From: DASUPK01 sp963815665
GTDB lineage: Bacteria > Actinomycetota > Thermoleophilia > Solirubrobacterales > 70-9
Length of the DNA stretch: 64,000 nt
NCBI GenBank assembly: GCA_963815665.1
Contig: CAWFHN010000008.1
Location: 62,001-126,000, forward strand
Direction of reading: 5' to 3'
The stretch's first letter is position 1; each line of letters begins with the position of its first letter. Shown piece after piece: positions 1 to 7,765 of this stretch. The translations under genes were made by a program, and so were the position numbers. The notes below the pieces were generated by a model, which saw only the letters and a program-made list of their open reading frames with translations, made no database searches and was not told the origin of the DNA.

Positions 1-606
1 GGACTGCTGCTTCAGGTCGGAAACCTGGTGGGTGTGCTGCGCCATCTGATCGCGGAGGGAGGCGACCTTGTCGGCGGTCCGGGTGTCGGCGTCGTGCAAG
101 GCGTTGAGGTAGTCCGTGCGGGTGGAGAGATCGTCGAAGCCGCTGGAGTTGAGCAGCACCGTGACGGAGTCGGGGGCGTCGCTCTCGTAGATCGAGACCA
201 GCCGCCGGTCGAGCTGCTTCACGGCCGACGCGTACTGGCCGCGCAGCTGTTCGAGCTGGCGCTCGGCCACATCGAGCTGCTTGGCCAGCTCGTCGGAGCG
301 GCTCTGTGCCGTTTGGACCTGGGCGTTCAGCACCATCGCTCGAGCGCCGGCCTGGTGGGCCTGCTCCGTCAGCGAGGAGATCTGCGCGGTCTGCGAGTTG
401 ACCTTGTCCGATAGCTGTCCCGCGTCGGAGCGCGCCGCATCGATCTTGTCCTTCAGGGATGGATCCTTGGCGCCAGCGAGGCCGACGCCGAGCACCGTTG
501 CGGCCGCCACCGCACAGGCGATGCCCGCCGTTACGCGGCGACGCCTGTAGGCCCGGCGTGGCCGGATGCGCGGGGTGCTGTTGCCATATGTAGGGACTGC
601 CGTCAT
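1..606 (-). CDS. Secreted coiled-coil envelope protein, N-terminal part (truncated by window edge)
   Basis: Read on minus from the ATG at 604-606 with no stop before base 1, so about 202 residues of a longer protein are visible. The first 45 residues are Arg-rich (IRPRRAYRRRR) followed by a hydrophobic Ala/Val stretch, like a signal sequence. Next comes a long Gln/Asp/Ser/Ala heptad-like coiled coil with a segment LVSIYESDAPDSVTVLL, the pattern seen in the N-terminal half of PcsB/RipA-type peptidoglycan hydrolases. The catalytic domain (often NlpC/P60 or M23) would lie beyond the window, so hydrolase activity is inferred. A purine-rich GAAGGAG directly abuts the ATG. The c-di-AMP riboswitch upstream supports a cell-wall role. 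Confidence 0.7.
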   Translation of the reverse strand, partial: MTAVPTYGNSTPRIRPRRAYRRRRVTAGIACAVAAATVLGVGLAGAKDPSLKDKIDAARSDAGQLSDKVNSQTAQISSLTEQAHQAGARAMVLNAQVQTAQSRSDELAKQLDVAERQLEQLRGQYASAVKQLDRRLVSIYESDAPDSVTVLLNSSGFDDLSTRTDYLNALHDADTRTADKVASLRDQMAQHTHQVSDLKQQS

Positions 607-610
607 CTCC

Positions 611-758
611 TTCGGTGCCTGCGGGGTTAGCTGACGGGCTCACGCGGAAAGGAGTCGCGTTACGCCGGAGCAGTTGCCGGCGATTCGCCCCGGGCGGCCT
701 GCGCCGCCGGTTTGGGTTCCCCGCTCTCTCTGACTCGAGAGATTCGGCTCTATCGAGC
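611..758 (-). promoter_or_regulatory. Cyclic di-AMP riboswitch (ydaO-yuaA class)
   Basis: The minus-strand leader of the coiled-coil gene has the ydaO signature blocks in order: GAGCCGAATC, then GGGGAACCCAAACC, then GGGGCGAATCGCC, then GCGACTCCTTTCC, and finally CCCGTCAGCTAACC with GCAGGC closing the P1-like helix against GAGCC. The gene's GAAGGAG and ATG follow within a few bases. In actinobacteria this class typically sits before Rpf and NlpC/P60 cell-wall genes and turns expression off when c-di-AMP is high. Helix boundaries are approximate; identity rests on the conserved blocks. Confidence 0.9.
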
Positions 759-857
759 CAGGAACGGTAGCGAACGCTCTCACAGGCGCGTCGCGCCTGC
801 CGCGCCCCGATTTCCGCCTGCCGCTGCCTGCAAGAAATCATGCAGATCAGGCGTGAT

Positions 858-1781
858 CTAGGCGGCGAGGAGCAGCTCCCGGTCCTCTCGATACGTACGA
901 CAGACCTCGCGCAAAATGCCCAGCATCTGCTCGCTCGCGGGCGAGCGCGAGCTCTCGCGCGTCACGGCCCAGACCCGGCGAATGGGCTTCTGTCCTCTCA
1001 CGGCTCGCAGCTCGATGCCGGGATGCCCCCCGGCGAGCTCGGGCAGGATCGTGACGCCGAGGCCCGCGGCGACGAAGCCCTTGATCACCTCGTAGTCCTC
1101 GCTGCGGAAGCTGATCCTCGGTTCGAAGCCCGCGCCCCGGCAGAGCTCGATCACCTGATCGCGGCAGGAGCTCGGCAGGGCGCCGCAGAGCCAATCCTCG
1201 TCGGCCAGGTCCGCGATCCGCACCGACTTGGCCGCAGCGAGCGGATGGCCCGGCGGCAGCGCCACGCGCATCGGCTCCTCATAGATCAGCTCGGTCTCCA
1301 CGTCGCGGGCGAAGTCGAGAGGGAAGTCGGGGTAGTCGAAGACGACGGCGAGGTCGAAATCGCCTCGCTTCAGCCCGGGGAACGAAACCTCGGGCTCGTC
1401 CTCGGAGAACTGCAGCTCGATCTTCGGGAACCGCTCGCGGAACTGCGACAGCGCGCGAGTCATCAGGGTGGCGCTGGCGGTCGGGAAGCTCGCCAGCCGA
1501 AGCCGGCCGCCCTCCAGGCCGGCGATCTGGGAGAGCTCTCGCTCGGCCTCCTCCAGCCGGCACATCACGGCGTCCCCATGGGACATCAGCGCCTCGCCCG
1601 CGGCGGTCAGCTTGGGGCCGTCGCTGGTGCGCTCGAGCAGCGGGATGCCGACCTCCCGCTCGAGCACCGCGATCTGCTGGCTGACCGCGGACTGCGAGAG
1701 GTGCAGCGACTCGGCCGCCGCGGAGAACGAGCCGCGGGCGACGACCTCCTGAAGCACCCTCATCCTCCGGATGTCGAGCAT
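858..1781 (-). CDS. LysR-family transcriptional regulator
   Basis: A 307-aa protein of normal LysR length. Residues 1-60 form the winged helix-turn-helix (RRMRVLQEVVARGSFSAAAE, then SQSAVSQQIAVLEREVG). Residues about 90-295 form the periplasmic-binding-protein-like effector domain, with the usual GGRLRLASFPTASATL opening. The effector cannot be predicted. The gene is monocistronic; its upstream region holds the inverted pair TATCAG/CTGATA, 23 bp apart, which could be an autoregulatory operator. LysR proteins often control a divergent neighbour, here only a possible small ORF. Start is the ATG with MLDIRRM. Confidence 0.95.
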   Translation of the reverse strand: MLDIRRMRVLQEVVARGSFSAAAESLHLSQSAVSQQIAVLEREVGIPLLERTSDGPKLTAAGEALMSHGDAVMCRLEEAERELSQIAGLEGGRLRLASFPTASATLMTRALSQFRERFPKIELQFSEDEPEVSFPGLKRGDFDLAVVFDYPDFPLDFARDVETELIYEEPMRVALPPGHPLAAAKSVRIADLADEDWLCGALPSSCRDQVIELCRGAGFEPRISFRSEDYEVIKGFVAAGLGVTILPELAGGHPGIELRAVRGQKPIRRVWAVTRESSRSPASEQMLGILREVCRTYREDRELLLAA

Positions 1782-1914
1782 AAGGGGAACTTATCAGGGC
1801 GAGAAGGAATCCATGTTGCGCTGATACCTCACAGAGAGGAGCATTCGCCTCGTTCTATCGATGAGTTCGCAAGAGGGCGACGGTCTTATGGAAAACGGAT
1901 CGAGAGGAGCTGAG

Positions 1915-2121
1915 ATGGAAGCGCACGCGGGAACAATCGGGATTCCAAGGAGCGGGACCAGGAAGCCGCGAGCGCGCCGGCTTCACCTGTTTCGCGAGCG
2001 CGTCCGGGCTCGCCGTCGGGAGCGAGCGATTCGCAACCACTTCGTCCGCGCCAACCGCGCCCTGCCGGGCTCGATCCCCGGGTCGGAGCACACCCACCTG
2101 CTCCGCCCGAAGGCCCAATAG
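1915..2121 (+). CDS. Possible small basic protein, 68 aa, divergent from lysR
   Basis: An ATG at 1915 is preceded by AGGAG about 6 bases upstream and gives 68 codons ending in TAG at 2119-2121. The product would be strongly basic and Arg-rich with no membrane segment and no family I recognise. Support is limited to the ribosome-binding site, the position divergent from a LysR gene, and the otherwise unexplained 340-bp gap. Random open frames of this length are common in such G+C-rich DNA, so this could be spurious. The frame is also open further upstream, from an ATG at 1861 with no ribosome-binding site. Confidence 0.25.
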   Translation: MEAHAGTIGIPRSGTRKPRARRLHLFRERVRARRRERAIRNHFVRANRALPGSIPGSEHTHLLRPKAQ

Positions 2122-2122
2122 G

Positions 2123-2278
2123 TCAGTCCGATTCGTCCTCGTCGCCGCGGCTGGCGAGGTAGGCACCTACCCCGAGGGCGGTTAGAACCAACCCCGCCCC
2201 GGCGGCGATGCGGATCTCGCGCCCGTAGGCCCGCCAGAGGAACGCGGCAATTGCTCGGCCGATGAACTCGTAGATCAC
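2123..2278 (-). CDS. Small single-pass membrane protein, 51 aa, coupled to argG
   Basis: A GTG at 2276-2278 overlaps the argG stop as GTGA, and GGAG lies about 5 bases upstream, a typical translational-coupling arrangement. The 51 residues start MIYEFIGRAIAAFLWRAYGR. A hydrophobic stretch of about 18 residues follows (IAAGAGLVLTALGVGAYLA) and the protein ends in an acidic tail (SRGDEDESD). The family is not recognised and the function is unknown. Position at the 3' end of argG suggests co-transcription, not necessarily an arginine role. The clear start context, amphipathic N-terminus and single membrane span make this a believable gene despite its size. Confidence 0.65.
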   Translation of the reverse strand: MIYEFIGRAIAAFLWRAYGREIRIAAGAGLVLTALGVGAYLASRGDEDESD

Positions 2279-3528
2279 TCCGTCTCCTTTCTGATCCGGT
2301 GGGCAAGACGGCTCTGCAAGGTAAAGAGCTCGATGAACCCTGGGCTCGCGTGCTGGGAGAAGTCTCCCCCGGATTCGCCAAAAGATGCCAGCGACTGGTC
2401 ATAGAGCGCGTAGGGCGAGCTGCGCCGGATCGGGGTCACCGAGCCGCGGTAGAGCTTGAGCGCCACCTCGCCGGTGACGAACTCGTTGACCGAGTCCATG
2501 TAGGCGTCGAGGTCGGCGCGCAGGGGCTCCAGCCAGAGCCCCGCGTAGCAGAGGTAGGCCCACTGGCTCTCGAGAGTGGCCTTGAAGTTGTTCTGGTGAA
2601 TCGTGCAGACGAGCTTCTCCAGCTCCCGGTGAGCGGCGAGGACGATGGCCGCCGCGGGAACCTCGTATAGGTCGCGCACCTTGAGCCCGACCACGCGGTC
2701 CTCGATGTGATCGACGATCCCGATGCCGTGCCGCTGACCGATCTCGGCGGCCCGCTCCAGCAACTCGACGAGGCCCAGCCGCTCGCCGTCAAGTGAGACG
2801 GGCCGGCCGCGCTCGAATCCGATCGAGACCTCCTGCGGCTCGTCCGGCGCGTCCTCGGGGCGGGTGACGAGCTGGAAGACGTCATCGGGAGGTGCCTGAC
2901 CCAGGTCCTCGATCGTCCGCCCCTCGGAGGACCGGCCCCAGAGGTTGTCGTCGATCGAGTAGGGCGAGACCTCGGTCCCGCCCTTCACGGGAATGCCGTG
3001 CTCGCGGGCGTAGGCGATCTCCTCCTCGCGGCCCATCTGCCACTCGCGGACAGGAGCAATGATCCGGAGGTCCGGGTCGAGGGTTGCGATGGTCGCCTCG
3101 ATCCGGACCTGGTCGTTGCCCTTGCCGGTGCAGCCGTGCGCGATCGTGTCGCAGCCGTGCTTCCGGGCAGCCTCCACGGCCAGCTTGCCGATCAGGGGCC
3201 TGCCGAGCGCCGTGAACAGCGGGTAGCCCCCTCCGTAGAGCGCGTTCGCCTTGATCGAGGGCAGCACGTAGTCGCCGGCGAACTCCTCCCGAGCGTCGAC
3301 CAGGACCGTCTCGACCGCGCCGAGCTGCTCCGCCTTGCCGGTGACGACGTCCCAATCCTCACCCGGCTGGCCGAGGTTGACGGTGAGGGTGACGATCTCC
3401 GCCCCGTAGCGCTCCTGGATCCACTTCAGCATCACGCTCGTGTCCAGGCCGCCGGAGTAGAGCAGCAGGACCCGGCCGACCTGCGAAGGATCCGCCTGGT
3501 AGGACGCGATTCTCGGCGCCTCTTCCAT
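2275..3528 (-). CDS. argG: Argininosuccinate synthase
   Basis: Joins citrulline and aspartate using ATP, the penultimate step of arginine synthesis, in the cytosol. The 417-aa protein carries the PP-loop LLLYSGGLDTS near residue 25 and the AHGCTGKGNDQVR segment near residue 120, and runs to normal family length. The start is placed at MEEAPRIASY; the frame stays open 17 codons further upstream but would then overlap the divergent sortase promoter region. No Shine-Dalgarno is obvious and TAAACA lies about 20 bases upstream, so a very short leader is possible. argG is apart from the argCJBD cluster; argF, argH and argR are not in this window. Confidence 0.97.
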   Translation of the reverse strand: MEEAPRIASYQADPSQVGRVLLLYSGGLDTSVMLKWIQERYGAEIVTLTVNLGQPGEDWDVVTGKAEQLGAVETVLVDAREEFAGDYVLPSIKANALYGGGYPLFTALGRPLIGKLAVEAARKHGCDTIAHGCTGKGNDQVRIEATIATLDPDLRIIAPVREWQMGREEEIAYAREHGIPVKGGTEVSPYSIDDNLWGRSSEGRTIEDLGQAPPDDVFQLVTRPEDAPDEPQEVSIGFERGRPVSLDGERLGLVELLERAAEIGQRHGIGIVDHIEDRVVGLKVRDLYEVPAAAIVLAAHRELEKLVCTIHQNNFKATLESQWAYLCYAGLWLEPLRADLDAYMDSVNEFVTGEVALKLYRGSVTPIRRSSPYALYDQSLASFGESGGDFSQHASPGFIELFTLQSRLAHRIRKETE

Positions 3529-3578
3529 GGCCGGGAGTGTGGCGTTTTTGTTTAGGCCGCGCTGCGAGAATCCCGGCA

Positions 3579-4277
3579 ATGCGCCGGGCGACGCGAATCT
3601 TCTCGATCACGCTGATCACCGCCGGGCTCGTTGTGCTGTTCGACGCGGGCCTGACCTATTTCTGGCAGGAGCCGCTCTCCGCCGCCTACGGAGCGATCAA
3701 GCAGGGCCAGGCCGAGGACCAGCTCAACCAGCTCGAGTCCCAATATCCGACGCCGGCCGACCTGGCGGCCATCTCCGGGGTCCGAGGCAACGCCGCCAAG
3801 GCGCGGGTCCTCGCCGACCGCTTCAAGCCTCACCTCCAGGAAGGCCACGCATTCGGTCGGATCAAGATCGATCGGATCGGGCTCAACATCGTCGTGGTGC
3901 AGGGCACCGAGACCGCATCCCTCGAGAAGGGACCTGGCCACTACACGAACACGTCGATCCCCGGGCAGCCCGGAACCGTGGCGATCGCGGGACACCGCAC
4001 CACCTACCTGGCGCCGTTCCGGCACATCGACGAGATCCGCAACGGGGACGAGATCCGAGTCGAGATGCCCTACGCCGCCTTCACCTACACCGTCCTCAGG
4101 CATGAGGTCGTCGATCCGAGCGACATCGGGATCCTGAAGCCGGTCGGCTTCAACCAGCTGGTTCTGACCGCATGTCACCCGCCGTACAGCGCCGCCCACC
4201 GCTACGCGATCTTCGCCAAGCTCACCCGGATCGACACCTTCGACATCACCGGCGAGGGGGGCTGGCTAGCCCCGTAG
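3579..4277 (+). CDS. Sortase (class D/E-like) transpeptidase
   Basis: A 232-aa membrane-anchored sortase. Residues about 5-28 form an N-terminal membrane helix (IFSITLITAGLVVLFDAGL). The catalytic domain starts near residue 85 and carries the His in AIAGHRTTY, the Cys in VLTACHPPY and the Arg in SAAHRYAIF. Sortases cleave a C-terminal sorting signal of secreted proteins and attach them to the cell wall. Start is the ATG giving MRRATRIFS; an open extension upstream would run into the argG promoter. No protein with an evident LPxTG/LAxTG signal is encoded nearby. Class assignment is tentative. Confidence 0.9.
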   Translation: MRRATRIFSITLITAGLVVLFDAGLTYFWQEPLSAAYGAIKQGQAEDQLNQLESQYPTPADLAAISGVRGNAAKARVLADRFKPHLQEGHAFGRIKIDRIGLNIVVVQGTETASLEKGPGHYTNTSIPGQPGTVAIAGHRTTYLAPFRHIDEIRNGDEIRVEMPYAAFTYTVLRHEVVDPSDIGILKPVGFNQLVLTACHPPYSAAHRYAIFAKLTRIDTFDITGEGGWLAP

Positions 4278-4308
4278 CGTCAGTCGCTCGGGCTCTTGGT
4301 CACGCACG

Positions 4309-4569
4309 TTAGAGCCCGCCGGACCCCCCGGTCGTCGTGGTGCCTCCGGGAACCGGTGTGCCGCCGCTCTGACTCGTGGTGGTGGAGATCGTCGCCTGCG
4401 TCGTCGTCTGGCTCGTCGTCGAACGGGTGGGCGTGGATATCGACTGGATCGATTGAGTCGTCGCCGAGTTGTTGTTGTTGTCATCGCCGGCGACGATGAT
4501 CAAGCCGACGACCAGCCCGATCACGAGCGCAACGAGGATTCCGATCGTCCATCGGGCTCGAGTGTTCAC
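4309..4569 (-). CDS. Small membrane-anchored Thr/Ser-rich protein
   Basis: An 86-aa protein with a GTG start 11 bases after the argD stop, so probably the last gene of the argCJBD transcript. Residues 8-28 are one hydrophobic helix (IGILVALVIGLVVGLIIVAG). It is followed by DDNNNN and about 50 residues of Thr/Ser/Gln/Gly low complexity ending in a Gly-rich tail. The layout suggests a type II or lipoprotein-like extracellular stalk, possibly glycosylated. No enzyme domain and no sortase signal is visible. A weak AGGA lies about 9 bases before the start. Function is unknown. Confidence 0.65.
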   Translation of the reverse strand: MNTRARWTIGILVALVIGLVVGLIIVAGDDNNNNSATTQSIQSISTPTRSTTSQTTTQATISTTTSQSGGTPVPGGTTTTGGSGGL

Positions 4570-4579
4570 GTCGGCGATC

Positions 4580-5752
4580 CTAACCCAGTGTTCGGCCGAG
4601 AATCTCGAGCGCCTCGTCGACCTCGGCCTCGCCGATCACCAGCGGGGGAAGGAAGCGCAGGGTGTCGTCGCCGATCGGATTGACGATCAGGCCCTCGTCC
4701 ATCAGCCGAGCGGCGGACTCCTTGGCGTCCAGGCCGTCGAGCCGGGCGCCCAGCATCAGCCCGCGACCGCGCACCTCGGCCACCGCGTCGATCGCCTCGA
4801 TGCCCTTGGAGAGCCTGCCGCCCAGTTCCCGAACCCGCCGGAGCAGCTCAGGGTCGTCGATCACCCCGAACGCCGCGAGCGAGGCGGCGGCGATCAGCGG
4901 CCCTCCGGCGAAGGTCGAGCCGTGGTCCCCCCGCTCCAGGACTCCGGCCGTCTCCGAGCTGGTCACACACGCCCCAACGGGCAGCCCCCCGCCGAGGGCC
5001 TTCGCCGTGGTCAACACGTCGGGCCTCGCCGGGAGCTGCTCGTACGCCCAGAGCGAGCCCGTCCTCCCCATGCCGGTCTGGATCTCGTCGAAGACGAGCA
5101 GCGCGCCGGCGGCGTCGCAGGCCTCTCGCGCCGCGGCGATCACCTCGTCACCGATCACGTGCACGCCGGTCTCCCCCTGGATCGGCTCCATCAGGACCGC
5201 GGCGGTGCGCTCTCCGACCGCGGCCTCGAGCGCCCCGGCGTCGTCGCGCGGCACGGCCGTGAACCCGGGGAGATAGGGCGCGAAGCTCGGATTGCCCGAC
5301 AGCCCCGGAGTGGCCGAGAGCGAGCCCATCGTCCGGCCGTGAAAGGCGCCCTCGAGCACGACGATCTCAGGGTCCGAGATGCCGCGCGCGTGTGCGTGCT
5401 TCCGGGCCAGCTTGATCGCGCACTCGTTGGCCTCGGTGCCCGAGTTGCAGAGGAAGGCCTTGCCGCCGAGGCTGGATGCGCAGAGGCGCTCGGCGAGCCG
5501 GACGCCGCCCTCGGTCAGATAGAGGTTCGAGGTGTGGGTGAGCTTGCCGACCTGGTCACGCACGGCCTCGACCACCGCGGGGTGGCAGTGGCCGACCGAG
5601 CAGACCGAGATCCCGGCCAGGAAGTCGAGGTACTCGTTGCCATCGGAGTCGGTGAGGCGCGCTCCCTCGCCCCGCACGAACTCGATGGGCGCGCGTGGGT
5701 AGGTCTGAACGACCCAGCGCGACTCCAGCTCCTGGAGCTCTGCGACCTTCAT
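4580..5752 (-). CDS. argD: Acetylornithine aminotransferase
   Basis: PLP-dependent class III aminotransferase converting N-acetylglutamate semialdehyde to N-acetylornithine. The 390 residues include SVGHCHPAVVEAV near residue 52, the glycine-rich NSGTEANECAIKLAR, the aspartate motif LLVFDEIQTGMGRTG, and the PLP lysine in TTAKALGGGLPVGA. Length is normal for ArgD. It starts 10 bases after the argB stop, in the argC-argJ-argB-argD series. Such enzymes can also act on succinyl-diaminopimelate in lysine synthesis; the arg context makes ArgD the best call. Confidence 0.96.
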   Translation of the reverse strand: MKVAELQELESRWVVQTYPRAPIEFVRGEGARLTDSDGNEYLDFLAGISVCSVGHCHPAVVEAVRDQVGKLTHTSNLYLTEGGVRLAERLCASSLGGKAFLCNSGTEANECAIKLARKHAHARGISDPEIVVLEGAFHGRTMGSLSATPGLSGNPSFAPYLPGFTAVPRDDAGALEAAVGERTAAVLMEPIQGETGVHVIGDEVIAAAREACDAAGALLVFDEIQTGMGRTGSLWAYEQLPARPDVLTTAKALGGGLPVGACVTSSETAGVLERGDHGSTFAGGPLIAAASLAAFGVIDDPELLRRVRELGGRLSKGIEAIDAVAEVRGRGLMLGARLDGLDAKESAARLMDEGLIVNPIGDDTLRFLPPLVIGEAEVDEALEILGRTLG

Positions 5753-5762
5753 CCGGCGGCCC

Positions 5763-6602
5763 TCATGCCGTGATCTTGGTGCCGATGCCGGCGTCTGTGA
5801 ACAGCTCGAGCAGCAGCGTGTGCGGGCGGCGGCCGTCGACGATGTGCGCGGCCTCCACCCCGCCCGCGATCGCGTCGACGCATGCGGTCAGCTTCGGGCG
5901 CATCCCGCCCTCGACGCCGCCGAGCGCGGCCCGGACCTCATCGGCCGTGGCCTGGGAGATGCGCGACTCCGGGTCCTCGGGGTCCCGCAGCCAGCCGTCG
6001 ACGTCGGTGAGGAAGATCGCCTTGTGCGCGGGCATCGCGGCCGCGACCTTGCCTGCCGCCTCGTCCGCGTTGACGTTGTAGGACGCGCCTTCGCGATCGG
6101 TGCCGACGGAGGCGATCACCGGGATGTAGTCCTCGGCGATGTGCTCGATCACGTCGACGTTCACGTTCGTGATCTCGCCGACGAAGCCGACGTCCGCGGA
6201 CTGCCCCACGGGCTTCACCTCGAAGAGGGAGCCGTCCTCGCCCCCCAAGCCGACGGCGGGCTGGCCGTGGCGGTTGAGCCTGGTGAGGATGTCCGAGTTG
6301 ATCTTTCCGAGCAGCACCATCTTCGCGACCTCGACGGTCTCGGCGTCGGAGACGCGCAGGCCCTCGACGAACTTCACCTCCATGCCCATGCGCTCCATGT
6401 AGTGGGTGATCTCCGGGCCGCCGCCGTGGACGATCACCGGGTTCATGCCCACGTACTTGAGCAGGACCACGTCCCTGGCGAAGGCCTCGCGGAGCTCCTC
6501 GTCGCGCATCGCCGCGCCGCCGTACTTGATCACGATCGTGCGGCCGTGGAACTCCCTGATGTAGGGGAGCGCCTCGAGGAGGGTCTCTACGGAATTGCTC
6601 AT
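5763..6602 (-). CDS. argB: Acetylglutamate kinase
   Basis: Phosphorylates N-acetylglutamate, the second step of arginine synthesis and often the arginine-inhibited one. The 279-aa amino-acid-kinase fold shows the nucleotide-binding IVIKYGGAAMRD, the VIVHGGGPEITHYM substrate loop and NADEAAGKVA near the C-terminal part. The ATG (MSNSVETLL) overlaps the argJ stop as ATGA, which fixes the start; the open frame extends far upstream inside argJ but that part is not protein-like. An N-terminal helix (SVETLLEALPYIREF) is present, as in the hexameric arginine-sensitive enzymes, so feedback inhibition is plausible. Confidence 0.97.
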   Translation of the reverse strand: MSNSVETLLEALPYIREFHGRTIVIKYGGAAMRDEELREAFARDVVLLKYVGMNPVIVHGGGPEITHYMERMGMEVKFVEGLRVSDAETVEVAKMVLLGKINSDILTRLNRHGQPAVGLGGEDGSLFEVKPVGQSADVGFVGEITNVNVDVIEHIAEDYIPVIASVGTDREGASYNVNADEAAGKVAAAMPAHKAIFLTDVDGWLRDPEDPESRISQATADEVRAALGGVEGGMRPKLTACVDAIAGGVEAAHIVDGRRPHTLLLELFTDAGIGTKITA

Positions 6603-7765
6603 GTCGTGTACTCGGCGTTGATCCGGATGTAGTCGTGGGTGAGGTCGCTGAAGTAGACGTGCGCCCGCGCCTTGCCGCGGCCCAGGTTGACGGACAGCTC
6701 GGCCTCCGGCAGCTCCGCGGCGAGGTCCGCGGCCTGAATCCGGTCCGGGCCCAGCTCCTCGAGCTCCTCGCCGGCCAGCGCCATTCCGGCGGCTTGGGCG
6801 ATCCGGCCCCAGTTGGAGTCCCGGCCGAAGAGCGCGGTCTTGACCAAGGGTGAGTTCGCGATGGCCCGAGCGACCCGCTCGGCTTCGGCGGCGCTCTTCG
6901 CGCCCGTGACCTCGGCTCGGCCGACCCGCGTCGCTCCTTCGCCGTCGGCGACGATCTCGAGGGCGAGCTGCAGCAGGACGGCCTCGAGCAGCCCCTGCGG
7001 GAGCACCGCGCCGGCCGACCCAGTCGCCTGAAGCATGACGGTGTCGTTGGTGCTCATCTGGCCGTCGACCGTGATCCGCTCCATGGAATTCGCCAGCGCC
7101 GAGCGGAGGGCCCTGTCCGGGTTCTCCACAACGGCGTCGGTCTGGATGAAGCAGAGCATCGTCGCGAAGCCTGGCTCGATCATCCCGGCCCCCTTCGCCT
7201 GAGCGGAGACCGTCACCTCGCCCGCCCGGATCGCGCAGCGCTTGGGCCCCTTGTCGGTGGTCATGATCGCGTTGGCAAAGTCCTCGCCGCCGGTCGCCGA
7301 TAGTCCTTGGACCGCCTCGAGAACGCCAGCGGTGACCGCCTCGATTTCCAGCGGCACGCCGATCGTGCCGGTCTCGGCGACCGCCACCGTGCGGGGGTCG
7401 ACGCCGAGCGCGTCGGCCCCAGCGTCGCGCATCGCGAGCGCGTCCCGATAGCCCTGCTCGCCGGTGGCCGCGTTTGCGTTCCCGGAGTTGACCGCGACGG
7501 CGCGGAGCGCGCCCGCATCGCACTCGTCCCGGCAGACGCGGATCGGCGCCGCGGCCGCCGCGTTGCGGGTAAGCGCCAGCGCGGACTTCACCTGATCCGC
7601 GTCGCAGGCCATCACCCCCACGTCGGTCGCGCCGTCGCCCTTCAGGCCGCAGGCGACACCCGCGGCCCGAAAGCTGGGAGCCAGCTGCGAGGGCTCGAGC
7701 TGCTCGAACTCCGGGGGCGGCGTCACCCAGCGGGAGCGGAAGAACGTCTGCGTAGCCGCGCTCAT
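6599..7765 (-). CDS. argJ: Glutamate N-acetyltransferase / amino-acid acetyltransferase (ornithine acetyltransferase)
   Basis: Transfers acetyl from N-acetylornithine to glutamate, recycling the acetyl group, and may also make N-acetylglutamate from acetyl-CoA. The 388-aa precursor carries the self-cleavage region KGAGMIEPGFATMLCF near residue 196; the Thr of ATML becomes the N-terminal nucleophile of the beta chain. The NSGNANAATG segment near residue 78 is also typical. The start ATG overlaps the argC stop as ATGA. Presence of ArgJ explains why no separate argE is needed in this cluster; mono- or bifunctionality cannot be told from sequence. Confidence 0.96.
   Translation of the reverse strand: MSAATQTFFRSRWVTPPPEFEQLEPSQLAPSFRAAGVACGLKGDGATDVGVMACDADQVKSALALTRNAAAAAPIRVCRDECDAGALRAVAVNSGNANAATGEQGYRDALAMRDAGADALGVDPRTVAVAETGTIGVPLEIEAVTAGVLEAVQGLSATGGEDFANAIMTTDKGPKRCAIRAGEVTVSAQAKGAGMIEPGFATMLCFIQTDAVVENPDRALRSALANSMERITVDGQMSTNDTVMLQATGSAGAVLPQGLLEAVLLQLALEIVADGEGATRVGRAEVTGAKSAAEAERVARAIANSPLVKTALFGRDSNWGRIAQAAGMALAGEELEELGPDRIQAADLAAELPEAELSVNLGRGKARAHVYFSDLTHDYIRINAEYTT

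Noticed and set aside
4309..4569. Sortase substrate for the neighbouring sortase
   Set aside because: No LPxTG/LAxTG-like motif plus hydrophobic and basic tail at its C-terminus; the only helix is N-terminal.
4469..5773. A 434-codon frame on plus opposite argD
   Set aside because: Antisense to ArgD; composition typical of a shadow frame.
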